Position numbers and translations under genes: made by a program
The notes under the pieces: generated by a model
Databases searched by the model: none
What the model saw: only the letters and a program-made list of their open reading frames with translations
Told to the model about the DNA's origin: nothing
From: Pseudoscleropodium purum
Lineage: Eukaryota; Streptophyta; Bryopsida; Hypnales; Brachytheciaceae
NCBI GenBank assembly: GCA_963969395.1
Contig: OZ017795.1
Coordinates: 3,348,001-3,412,000, forward strand
Direction of reading: 5' to 3'
DNA: 64,000 nt
Part shown: positions 35,153 through 47,100 of the stretch, one piece after another
How positions within the stretch are numbered: position 1 is the stretch's first letter
Layout of the letters: the number at the start of each line of letters is the position of its first letter

Positions 35153-36334
35153 TTAAGTACTCACTCTATCAAGACAAAGAGGTGATTTCTGAATCGCCCT
35201 TGCAACGACCCCTTTCTGCTCTTGCGTATGGAGCTCGCCAAATCCTGTTGCAGGGGACGCAGCAGCAGGTCTTCCTGCATATTTGATATCTTCAAGTTTT
35301 CCCTGAATTACATTTTTCATGCTCGTCCCCAAACGTGGAAAAACGTAGAGAAATGCACCCATGTTCATTGGTTCCTCTCGACACCACTCAACCTCAGCCT
35401 CTGGTAGAACACCAGTTCAACTTGGTTAGCATCATATTTGCTGTGAATGAAGTATAATAACAAAAAAAATGAACCACAAGCTACAAACATCTCCTTCAGA
35501 TATTAAGAGAACTACTTCATACAGTAGATCCAGATTGAAAAGAAGAATAGGCATGATGGTTGATTCAACCCATGCAGTGGCTAATTGCAAGTGTCTCTAC
35601 TCCAAGTAGAAGTGTAGGATTTTCATGTCTCTTTCCAAATAATCGTTAGTACAATCCTCAATGTAATCCTCATATTTTTCATCAACCCTATTTGATAATC
35701 TTAGAATGCCGCTATTCCTCGAAATACATGTCACAATTCTATGAAGAACTCATTCTTTGTGACAATGAGTCCAAACAAAGTTCTATTTCTTCTTACATGT
35801 CTCATTTTCATTGAATACTAGAATTTCCTACATTTCCTAACCACTGCTTGGGCTCTTCCCTTCAGGTAGAGACAACAAAGGGAACGCAAAAGGACTTACC
35901 AATAAATTTAATATGCTCATCAGCACAAGTTGATTGCAGTCCTGGACTATGGCATTCCCCTGATACAGGATCTCGAAAATACCTTAGTTAAAGCAAATTG
36001 GTTGTGTTTCGAAAAAAGAGAGGCTTCAACACGTGATTGCGTGTAAGTGTAAGTTAACTGGTACCGAGTAAAAATTGTGCCATCGACTCATGAACATTGG
36101 GACTATTTATCATTTGAGAAATATTCGAGACAAACTTCCAAGTTGAATATACGCATCAGTTAATTCAGGGACGAAAATGCACACCTTTCCAGTACAGAAA
36201 ACAATACGACGTATGCTATCTTCCTTGTCTTTGTGGTTGTCGACGTCTTTTATCAAACGTTGGAAGCCGTTTTCACCTGTGCCTTCAAACTCTGATATGT
36301 TGGAACGAAATGACGTCTTGGATGAGGTGAGGTA
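35153..36334 (-). pseudogene. OGDH: 3' exons of 2-oxoglutarate dehydrogenase E1, probable fragment
   Basis: 2-oxoglutarate dehydrogenase E1 is the thiamine-diphosphate decarboxylase of the mitochondrial TCA-cycle complex. Exon 36334-36185 (50 codons, AG acceptor, GT donor) encodes RSNISEF and FQRLIKDVDN followed by SIRRIVFCTGK. Exon 35400-35153 (248 nt, TAA stop) encodes AEVEWCREEPMNMGAF, YVFPRLGTSMK, LEDIKYAGRP and ATGFGELHTQEQKG, which is the family C-terminus. The roughly 40 codons that should join them are not clean: a candidate at about 35900-35960 shows CNQL in one frame and CADEHIKFI in the next, as if one base were lost. No exon for the E1 catalytic body is visible upstream of 36334, though the true gene is about 1000 residues. 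I infer a truncated, decaying copy; a gene with very long upstream introns is less likely. Confidence 0.6.
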
Positions 36335-37348
36335 CTAATTTCTTCATCTCCCATGAATTATCGAAGTTAACCTTTTAAAAACACATAGCCAAACTACAAG
36401 AGTGATTCAGAGTGTCAAGCATAGGGTTTTTTTTCAAGGATCAAATAAAAAATCTTGTAAATCATGCTTAGAGGTTTCAAAAAACGTATTAAACTTAGAA
36501 ATCAAAGTTAATTTGAGAAAGATATTAGAGGATGAAGTTTTAGACTAAGTTCGGATAAAATCTTAGTAAAAGTATCCAATTAAGACTAAACTTCAAATTT
36601 ACATAAAAACAAACATTTTGAACACACCTTCAAAGTTTCAAGGTTTTTTGAATTGAGGAACTATCTTAAATTTGTGAATGAAGTTTGAAGTATCGATTAG
36701 CGGTCAAACTTCATCCACTTATAACTTTTCCTAAGAAGGTTGGATCAAAACAAGCTTTATAGTTTTAGAAAGGGCAACAAATTTTCTATTATTTGGTGTC
36801 CTTAGTTTTGGTCTGACTACACTTGTGCAAAGAAACCATCATAGCCTAATTCCTTGCTCCGTTACCAACGGTGCTAAATTGTGAGCCTGCAATCACAAGC
36901 CTACAAGCGGTGAATGGGGATTATGTGAGTGTTGAGATCTAAAATTTAAAAAATCTTTTGAAAAGTAAAAAATCTTTTTAAAAATAGACAATATCTTACA
37001 AATTTTACAAATTTTTCTATTTTTAGTAAATGGAGCACCTATTATCGTGGAACAATGAATGAAAACCCATCATCACAGAAACTAGGATTGTGGATCTATA
37101 ACTGTACTTATGTACAGTTTGTGTAGGATTTTGATTTTGCATTAGTTTTTAAAATGTCAAGAGAATATATAATAGAAACAAATAATTGAAGCACAATAAA
37201 TTCAAATGGAAATTGAAAGTAGGCTATATTTAAATCAGCTAATACAATATTCATCCAAATAAAAATAGATACTTCTTTAGCTAATAATTTAATTTCAGTC
37301 TAAAATCTTCCACTCTCAAATGTCAATCAGTCAAAAACACTAGCTCTT
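36335..37348. other. AT-rich spacer upstream of the E1 fragment
   Basis: Searched by eye for the missing E1 exons, without success. AT-rich and short frames only. Confidence 0.4.
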
Positions 37349-37684
37349 TTAGGCATGTTCAAGATTCTCAGTTGAAGTCTTGATGATACCAACTCTAACA
37401 AAAAGGAGCTTCATTTCATTGAAGCTAAAGCTTGGAGAATGTATAAACTTATCATCTATCGGATTCATTTTGCAAAAATAACGAAAGAAATAATAAAGAT
37501 GCTTACAATTTACATATTGATGGCGTCCTCCAATCGCTAAAACAACCATGTCTACAAAATTGGGACAAATACACTTGGAATACATACCAAGTGTGATTTT
37601 GTAAACCTTTTGCATGGGCTCCATTCCAAATTGAAGGGAGATTAAGGCTCCAAGTCTGGGGAAGGGGAGCATAGTTACCCCCAA
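37349..37684 (-). pseudogene. SWIM zinc-finger fragment, transposase relic
   Basis: A 111-codon frame contains SKCICPNFVDMVVLAIGG followed by YVNCKHLYYFF, that is CxC, a spacer, and CxH in the arrangement of a SWIM zinc finger. In plant genomes such fingers are common in MULE/FAR1-like transposases. Nothing else of a transposase is recognisable nearby, and the frame at 38787-39029 (minus) cannot be assigned. Read as a decayed element. Confidence 0.35.
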
Positions 37685-38398
37685 GATTATTCCTTTGACA
37701 TTACCAGCACTCTCCCATTTATTGCAATGCTCTATAGTGGGAGCATTTGCAATACTTCAAATTGCCTTAATCCTTCGAGTTGATGGATATGTATCCGCAT
37801 GCAAAAGGCTAGGTTGATTGTAAAGGATCGCATTGAAAACATTTGACATTGTGAACAAACATTGAGGTGACATAGGAAGTTACTCTTGGAGATGAAAGTC
37901 GACTTCTTGCAACAGTAGTGTTTCTTGGTGGGTCAAACTGGTGTCAGTTAATACAAGCTAGATGTTTAGTACTTGGGGCCAATAATTACCTAGGCATGCT
38001 TAGACTCTTAGAGTCTCATATACATTGTTCAATATTGTTAGGACAAAACTAGAAGTTGGTCATGATCTCCTTGTTTCCGCCATATTGTTTTTTGCGACCA
38101 CGATACGTTGGGGCTAGAGTGCCTTTAGATCCTTTTGCAATTTTAGCAACACAATAGATGTTTGTCTCTCTTTATTGGGCATGATATTTGCAACTAGATT
38201 TATGGGACAATCTTGCAATATGCCATTGCAAAGTGCCACAACCACTTTCCATTGCAATCGTGACATGTGATACATGTGTAGAGTTAATCAACACATCTAC
38301 TTCATTAGAGGGCACAACAAGTGTATGAGTAGATCGTTTTTGCACTTGTGGCTGAGAGAAATTGATCTTGTTTAGACGATGAGAATCACCATCTAAAC

Positions 38399-38749
38399 TA
38401 GGGTTGACGAATTGGAATGTTTAGGGAAAATTAACGTCCAAAATTCGGATATTTGTCCACAGCATTCGAAGTACCTTCGGAAGATGGACGACCAAAAAAA
38501 AATTTCTTTTTTGTCGTATACCTTCTGACAACATTGTCCGCCTCATTTGTTGAACAGATTAAGGCCATCATATCTAGCAGACAACAAATGCAAACAAATC
38601 TGAGCCATTAGATTTTGCGAACGGCATGGCGGACAGAGTTTGTGTACAATGCTAGCGAATGGCAATTTTTTTTCCAAATGTCATAGGATGTTGTAGACCC
38701 AGCATCCACATCTAACATCCACAAATGTCCAAATGCCTTGTCAACCTTG
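38399..38749. mobile_element. decayed copy of the hAT-type MITE, 351 bp
   Basis: Begins TAGGGTTGACGAATTGG and ends CTTGTCAACCTTG, the same ends as the element at 20650, with matching interior words (CCTTCTGAC, GCGAACGGCATGG, CCAAATGTCA). The flanks ATCTAAAC and ATTAAAAA agree at only five of eight positions, so the target duplication has decayed. Few CG dinucleotides remain. Confidence 0.7.
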
Positions 38750-39029
38750 ATTAAAAACAGTAGGGACGTCAAGCTTGCATTTACTACTACCAAAGTACCA
38801 ACACTTCTTCACTTTCCAAATGTGGAATACATGTTCCAACGTTACTAAGGCCAAGAAGATCGTTCAACGCTTCTACAATCTTCTTTGGATCCCCACTATG
38901 TCTAACGCCTCTTAACTTCAACTCATCTTTTGATGGTCTGGACCTTAATGTTGTTCCATTTAAGAATGCTCGATAATTTGTCATTTGCATGAAGGCTCGA
39001 ATGCAGTCATCACAAGTGGCATCAAACAA

Positions 39030-42000
39030 ATTATTCCCTCGATTACCTAATTGCTACAACCATCTATTATGAACTATTTCAGATAAGTTGCATGATGGTA
39101 TGTCTTCCATCTCTTTGAGATTCAAGCCCTAGGAAGAAAGAAATGTGTAGTTAAACTCAAAATGCAATCATCCAAAAAAAATGAAGAAACACTTTCGATA
39201 GAAGCATACCATAATACCATCATAAAATTGATCTATCCAGTAGAAGACTACACTAATCAAATTCCATCTTCCCTAGTTGGGTCTTTCAGCTAGGAAAAAA
39301 ATACAAATTCATCTCTATAAAAGGCATTATGAAATGCAAGTGCATCTCCACGAAAGATATAATAGAAAAAATAAGGATTGATTAAAGTACCATTTGCATG
39401 AAGCCACCCCGCTAGAGCTATCGGAAGTGCCAAAATGCAAGTCACAACTCCAATTCATGCAAAGCATCTTCTAAGGTTGTTTTAGATGAAAGCCACCAAG
39501 AACAAATTGCCAAGTACCATGTCTTAGCTTCCTCTATAGTCTTCAAATCTTTATATTGCTTACAAAGACAAGTATACTAGTGTTGCAAATTCGGTTTAAT
39601 GAGTTTTTGTGTATGGCGAAGCAATGAAGTATTCTAGTGCAAGAAATAAGTTTGCTCACAGTTCACCATCTCTATTTTAAAATCCCACGAACCATACACG
39701 ATGTGAATAGTGCTCTAATTTTTTTGTGCACTATCAACCATGAAGCTTTTGAAGTTTGGATTTTGTACACCATTGCGTCTCATGACATCATTCAATAAAC
39801 TCCACATAATGCTTTGAATCTTGGTGTCTTTAGATTGCATGTCACAAACAACAATTTCTTACACTCTCTCTAAAATTCGTTGCAAACAAAAAACTTGTTC
39901 GTCTTTTATAGTCGATCGAAATCTCTGCTCTTTTATAGAAAAGGTAACAAACCTCCCTCCACTCAAACTAGCGCAATTTTTTATTTACAACTTCAAATTA
40001 AACAAGTGACATCAATTTGAAAACTTTACAAGATACACAATTCTTCCAAATTTCATTTTCAAAATCTCAAAATACAACACTATGGCCTCTCAAATTTTTG
40101 AATTTTATCAACAACGAGAGAAACAATCCAAAAGTGTTCCATTTTCTCCCCATCTTATCTTCTACCTAAACCACACAAATTAAGTGAAAGTTCAACCCAC
40201 CTTTAACCATGTAACTTTTCTAACATTCATTGGTCATGAAAATTGACCTTAAGATTAATTTCATACTTCTATAGAAAAGATAAATCATCCAATGTTACTA
40301 AAAGGCAAACTACTTGAATATTTCCCTTGTACTACTTTACAAACATAAAAACACTCCAAATATGAATAACTAAAAACTAACATATAACTAATAGCGGTAA
40401 AAAATAGAGTTTCAATCGGAATATCACTCTATCACGGTCCAATTGAGATTCTTCATCTTGAGATTAAAAAGAAACCCTTTAGTTTGATATAGTTTATAAA
40501 TATTGAAACTCATCTAAAAGATATAAATATACATATTTTTACATAATGTTTGCATTTGCAGTAGAACAATGTGTTATTTTTTGGTATGAATTTTATTGCA
40601 TTTAATCATTTATTTTGATTTTTGTGAATTGGATTATATTTTGGTTGATATTTCATTCTTTTGATTGACGTTTTTTGAATCTACAAATATTTCAAATACA
40701 AGTTGTTAGCAAAAGGGGCCATTGTAAAACAAGATTTTTTCCTTTTTAATCAATGTGGTTGGATGTCTCTTCCAAGCATTGCATGTTCTCTCTATTGCAA
40801 TTACAATGGTAGACTAGTTTGCACCTTAAGTCAAGTGTTTGATAATTTGATTGTCCATTAGAATTCACGCCATTGTTTGAGGAATAAATCAAGGTCTCTC
40901 ACAATTCTCTTGATGTTGTTTCAAACATTGATGAATTTGTTGGTCTTGACGAAGATGCCAAAATAAAAGCTATGAAAAAAAAAGGAGGAGGCTGATAAGA
41001 AAATAGCAGTGAAAAATCCCTAAACAGTGAAGAAGGCTAAGGAGAAATTGATGAAGAACACCTTGAAATTGGTAGAAATTCAAAGGCAATAGCAACTAAA
41101 AAGAAAAAGAAAAAAGATCAAATTATAATTTTGTCAACTAAAGACGAGGTCTCTCAATATTAAGGTTCATTTTTTCATGGCACTAAATATAATGTTGATT
41201 TTGCTTCACTTAGCGAAGAAGGCATGCTGCATGGTACATCAGCTATAGAATTCCCAAATGACTTAAACATTTCCATGGATGAATTTATCCTTAATCATTC
41301 TCTTGTAAGTGTGTTGGTTGATCCTTTACTCCAAGTGCACCATGACATTCTCAAGTTTATAGACAAAGTAAGTGGTTTTACTTGCCTTGATCAATACATT
41401 CTATTTATATTTAATTCATTTCATTTGTTTGTTGTACTTACCATCTCAATTTTGTTGTAGCACAAAGGGGACAAAAAAAACCTATTTAAAAGAGTCTAGA
41501 GTGATAAACCATGTATAAATCTTATTATTAGAGAGATGCTAGAGGGTGTACTAGTCCTTGATTTGTCAATGCCTCCAACTAGCATTTTTAAGTGGAATGC
41601 GGAGGATTTAAATTCGCTATAGTTGTTTTTTGAATTCAATGATGGTTATGTACATGACGATAGAGCTTTTATCATTATATATCTTTTGAAGGCCATTACA
41701 AAGGCTATTGTTGTGCAATATGGTATTACTTATTTTTTTGAGCAAATGATTGATTGGTGGGGAATGAATGCATTACATTTGGTCTCACTTATTACTCTAG
41801 AAAAAATTGTATATTCCTTTGTTGTTTAAATTTTCGATGTTCTTAATTTTTTACAAACGTTTTATTGTCAAATTAAGTATTTGCATAGTTTAATAATCCA
41901 TTTTCAATTTTAATGCCATGTTTGTTTATATAATTTTTATTATATACCTTGAATCTCTTATACTTCTTTGATTTTAACTTAAGCTTCTATATCTTCATTT

Positions 42001-42030
42001 TTACAGACACAATAGTTTGGAATTATGTTA
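39030..42030. other. AT-rich spacer with decayed coding traces
   Basis: Short plus-strand runs such as HGTSAIEFPNDLNISMDEF (41230-41290) and GYVHDDRAFIIIYLLKA (41645-41695) suggest a decayed ORF-bearing element, but I cannot name it. Confidence 0.35.
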
Positions 42031-42300
42031 CTCGTCAACAGGGTTGACAGGACGGTCGGACGTCCGGAACGTCCGGACGTGGACGCTGTGTCCGCGGCGT
42101 CCGCTGACATTTGCGGACGCCGTCTGCCCCGCCCTGCCCTATCCGCCCCGTCCTGTCCACCCCGCCCTGTCCGCCCCCGTCCGCCCCGTTCATTCGCCTT
42201 CCGACGGCGGGAGGGACGCTGCGTCCGCTGGCATTCGAACGTCCGAGTTACGGACGCTATTTTGGGGCGGACGTAGAGATTCGTCAACCCTGCTCGTCAA
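42031..42300. mobile_element. GC-rich hAT-type MITE, 254 bp, with perfect TSD
   Basis: The exact 8-bp repeat CTCGTCAA (42031-42038 and 42293-42300) flanks an element with perfect 10-bp terminal inverted repeats, CAGGGTTGAC and GTCAACCCTG. The interior is strongly GC-rich, dominated by CGTCCG, GTCCGCCCC and its reverse complement, in very AT-rich surroundings. It is the best-preserved of the three family members here and has no coding capacity. The open frames seen in it are by-products of its composition. Confidence 0.9.
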
Positions 42301-43130
42301 GAAGTTGCCTCGTGTTGATCCTTCTAAGTTTCAATTCTAGCTGTGTCCACCAAGTTTAGCAAAATTAAATTTGGATGTTGTGGCTAATGATGCACTTCAT
42401 AATTTTAGAAATCTAGAGACTATGACCATAGATAGCAATTCCAAACTTTAGAGAAGGACGCTAGAAAAAGATCCTAGATTACTCCAAATGTTGATACAAC
42501 GGTATCGCATTATGTTTGCTTTCATTATATAAAAATATAAAAATATATGTCAAATCAGAGGGTTTTTTTAAAGTATCAAGAAGTAGTTGAAATGACATTC
42601 CTCTTGATACTCTATTTTTTTACCTCTGTTAGAACATTCATTTGATTATAATTTTTTTATTTCATATAGAAAGGTATTTTGAAACTTACTTCATATGTTA
42701 AAAATTATTGAAATAAAAGGTAAAGTTTGTTTTACCTTTCTTTTAGATTTTAATTGATTTTAATTCCACTTAAGGATGTGGATAGTGTTGTGAAGAGGAA
42801 AAGAAGTAGCCAATGCATGAAATGTGGTTCATGTGGTTTGTTTGGAGAAATTTACTAGCTTAGGTGGAGAAGATGAAGGATGAGGTAGAAGATGAAGGAT
42901 GAGGTGGAAGATGAAGTAAAAGAGTCTTCTTCTTCCTCCTCCTCATAGTTTGCTTAAGAGAGCTGTGAGTTTGGAGAGGCATAGTATGTTGAGTTTTATA
43001 AATTTTATAATGAAAAATTGAGAAAATGTTCTTCTTTTTCTTATGATTCCAAAATCCCATCACTTGATTTATTTGGAGTTTCTATGTGAAAGTTATGCTT
43101 GAAGGAGTAAAAAGGGTTTATTTGTTATAG
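42301..43130. other. AT-rich spacer, nothing recognised
   Basis: Contains a purine-rich GAAGATGAAGGATGAGGT duplication at 42870-42920. Otherwise unremarkable. Confidence 0.45.
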
Positions 43131-43139
43131 AGTTTGAGG

Positions 43140-43830
43140 GCAAAATCTTTGAGAGCCTATAAGTTATGAAAAATAATTTTGTTTTAATTGAGTTTTTAAA
43201 AAAATTGTAGATTCTTATATTAGCTTTGTAAAAAGCTATCACACACTTGATTTTGAGTTGCAAAGTGATAGTTATGCACTTAGAAGCAAAGTATTGACAA
43301 ATTGCTTTAAAATTGAAGAGAGAGAACTTTGACTGCCTAAAAGATATGAATAATACCTTTGTTTTAGTTGATTTTTGAAATTTTTTAGATAATTGTGTTA
43401 GCTTTTCAAAAAGATATCACACACTTAATTTAAAATTTTATAGTAGAAGATTTGGTATTAAATGTCTGAGAGTATAGAGTTGTGACCAAAATTGAGAGTA
43501 TCAACTTTAGCACACCATAAAACATCTGCAATACCTTATTTTAAATTGAAATTTGTAGAAATTATAAACATTGGTGTTAGCTTTCTAAAAAATTATCACA
43601 CTCTTATTTTAGAGTTATATAGTGAAAGATATGGATTTAGAAGTGGAGTAGTATCAAGTTGCCTTTGATTTGAGAAAAAAAACTTTGAACGGCTATAAAA
43701 ATTGGATAGTATTTTCTTTTGACTTGAATTTTAGAGAGGTTGTAGATATTTGTATTATCTTTTTTTAAAAGCTATCATACTCTTCCTTTAAAGTTTTGGA
43801 ATGATCATGACACTCACTTGAATGCAGAAT
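43140..43830. repeat. four diverged tandem units, period 178-180 bp
   Basis: The phrase GAGAGCCTATAAGTTATGAA and its variants recur at 43151, 43331, 43509 and 43688. A second phrase, TAGCTTTGTAAAAAGCTATC, recurs at 43221, 43399, 43578 and 43756. Both anchors give the same spacing, so the period is real although copies differ widely. No coding frame. Confidence 0.75.
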
Positions 43831-43954
43831 ACTTCTTTGAAGCATTTCACAAGTTTTATTTTCAACTCATTCAACTTTTTTACAAGTTTTGGTAGCATAT
43901 TTGAATTATATTATCTTCTATGGAGCATTAATGATATCTATATAACTTGAAGTA

Positions 43955-44130
43955 TTATACAAGCATTATACAAGTATTTATATGAGTATTTATATAAATA
44001 TTTATACAATTATTCATACAAGTACTTATACAAGTACTTATACAAATATTTATACAAATATTTATATAACTTAGAGAATTCTATGGATATTTATATGACT
44101 TTAAATACTATATAAGTATATATACCAATA
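43955..44130. repeat. AT-rich minisatellite, about 12-bp unit
   Basis: Repeated TATACAAGTATT / TATACAAATATT units, roughly ten copies with drift. Confidence 0.75.
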
Positions 44131-44139
44131 CATATATGG

Positions 44140-47100
44140 TTCACATGTATTGTATTTGTGTAGAAATGCCATATTTCACATATATTGTTTGAATCTCATT
44201 TCTATTTGATTATGAGATCCTTTATATCTTGAACCAATTCCAGTTGCACCTAGAAACTCTACATTTTCCTAAACCAAATTCTTTTTTTTTTATTGATATT
44301 TTACATTGAGTATACATAGGCATTTATAAAAGAGTTCATTATTTAAAAAGCTGAATGGACAATGTTTAAACACCTGTTAAGAAATCAAAATCAAAATGAG
44401 AAAAAACAAACACGTTGTAAAAACTAATTATCATGGGTAGGTAATAGAACGCTTATACAGTTCTTGAAAGCCTTGTGAGGTGGTGCCAAAAAAAAAAAAA
44501 AATTCTTATTTTGTTTCATTTTGTGAGAGATTTAATCTTGTGATTAACATTTGCATTTTAGATTTCTTAAGCTTGATTTCTAGGAGAGCTTTTCATGCAT
44601 ATAATGGTAAGAGAAATTAATAAGTATTTCCTCTCTTATTTCAAAAAAATTGTCAATTTTATGGTCTTGAAGGTTGAATTTGATTAATACTTGTCTATAT
44701 AGCTTTTCCCTTAAAGTCCCTTTGCAATAGACCAATTGAGTTTCGATTAGAACAAAATTATTTATTTCACAAATTTTCTCTTGATTTTGAGTGCATATAA
44801 ACTGGAGAGGGCAAACAAATTCCTACAAATACACTGAGTAAAATCCGCAAAGTTGTTATACTATCAAATTGTTACATGAAGTAACATCGAGGCCATTCTA
44901 CATCGGATTGTAATGTTAGATGGACACTTATAAGAGTTTTTTTTAGTCTTGGATGGATTTCATCCAAATGTTAAAGTTCATCCATTTTAGGATTTGAGTG
45001 TTTAGATGGAGAGAGCTTTTTGATTTGACATTGTTGTCAAGTCAAGTTTTGTGAGCATTTTTAGAGAGTTGTATGTTGTGCTTTGTTTGAAGATGATGGA
45101 TTATCAATTAGTAAAAGCTTCACTTCTTCTCTTACATTTACACTCTTTGATTTTTCCTTTGTGGAGTGAGAGCCGCTTGACTTTGTGTGTGTAGATTTCA
45201 TAGTTTCTCACTTGACAACAATTTCCTTCTTTCTTTCTTGTAAGACTTATTTTAGTGGATAGACAAAATTTCAACTCCTAGATTGTTTCTAGTACTTGTA
45301 GTAATAGTAGAAGAGTTTCATATGATTCTAATGCTTCGAAAAACACAAGATTTGAGTGATTTTTAAAGAAGATATGGGGTTTTGAATATTGTGGAAGCTT
45401 TTGCAATGAGTCCCTAGTGGAGCGGCGGATTGTGACATCTACAAATTTTGAAGATTTTTAAAAATTTAGGTATTTTGAAGAATTTTCTAAAATCTAGGAT
45501 TTTAGAAGATTTTCTATTAGAATCTAGAAAATTTGAAGATTCTGAAATCTAGGATTTTAGAAGATATCTCAAATGTCCCAAAAGAGTACATTTTGCAAAA
45601 TACAGAATCTTTCATATTTGTAGATTTAGAATTCTTTTTAAAAAAAATAAAAAGGAGTAGGAAGCAAACTTTGAAATTCATTTCTAAGGGTATATTTGTT
45701 CGGATTTGAGTAAAATTTGTGTCTATTCTATGTGAAATTTGCCAAGGAATACAATGGTGTAATTGGTTTGACATTTGTACTTGTTATTCAGCCTAAATTA
45801 GTGCTTTTCTTGGACTGAATGGTGTTTTTGAACATCAATTTTCTAAAATTTCCAAGAATTTTAGGTTTTGGAGCCTAGTTAGACACATTCTAGTGTCTAC
45901 CTTTTGTTATTGATATAGGATTGGTGACTCGTGATCATCCATCGCAAGCGTTTGCCGGTGGCTCTGATTTTCTTGTGTTTTTGCAATTCGTTGTTTGGGG
46001 AAGAGGATTCAATTTGGATTTCTTGCATTTTGTTTTGGTACCTTCCCTCGTAGTGGACATTATTGCTGGTGGTTTCCGATTTTGTCCCATTTTTTGTTTG
46101 TGAACAGACTTTCATTTTCATAGATGTATTGTGGTGGTGAGGTCAGGTTAGTCACCGATGAGACCATTTTCTGTGCACCAAGTGGATGGTGCTTGTCTAA
46201 ATTGTGGTACTCAAGAAGTAATGACCCGTAAACTACAAGTTTGGTGGTGATACAAGAGTTTGAGAAAAATCAGTGTAGTTGTTTGAACAATCAACTAATG
46301 ATATTAGAATTGCAAGTTCATATGGTTAAGAGTCTAAGCGGTGCTACAACCAAAGCTTGGATTGAAGATTGACTACCAAGTGAGCCATCTGAAAGTTTGC
46401 ATGTGGTATGGAAAGACTGCCTCGAGCATCACTTTCGTTGCAAAAGTTTGAATAGAAGCAATCAAAACTTGGTGCGACAGAAAAATATTGGAGTCGATCA
46501 AGTTCATGTTATGGTTTGATTTTGAATAAGGAAGCCAAGTTTGAATGAAGCAAGTATTTGGAGTGATTAAGATTTTGGAGCAATTTATGAATGATTGACC
46601 TTGGTTTTGGTCACCACTAGCATTGTTTTGATTAGCCTATTTGTTGTTGAAGTATCAAGTTAGAGCTTATTGACTACCTCAAGAAACTGCTTCAAGTATT
46701 ATTATATCTATTTTAAGTATTTGGTTAGTTATTACAATGAGCTCAATTTTGAATGGTTAATTATGTACAAGTTATTTAAGTTCAACATGCAAAAACTATG
46801 CTTTCAACACTATGCTTTGATTTTGTGTGCACACAGAAGGCGGATTGTTTGTTGCTATTTGATAAGAAATTCAATAAAGATTCTTTTTCATTCCTTGTAA
46901 AGACTATTTCTGAAATTGCCGTAAAGAAGCTAAATTGCAACCTTGAGACTATTGAAAAAGATATATCTATATATGTACATAGTAATTAAATTTGATGAAA
47001 AAAAGTCTTTTTTGAAACATCTCCTTTCAAGTAAAGAGCATCAATCTGCACTTCTCTTATCTCATATGTTACTAAATCTTATAGTATTTTTTCCAAAGAA

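Noticed and set aside
42017..42340. Overlapping open frames of about 80-107 codons rich in Pro and Arg, on both strands
   Set aside because: They come from the GC-rich, stop-poor interior of the hAT-type MITE rather than from genes.
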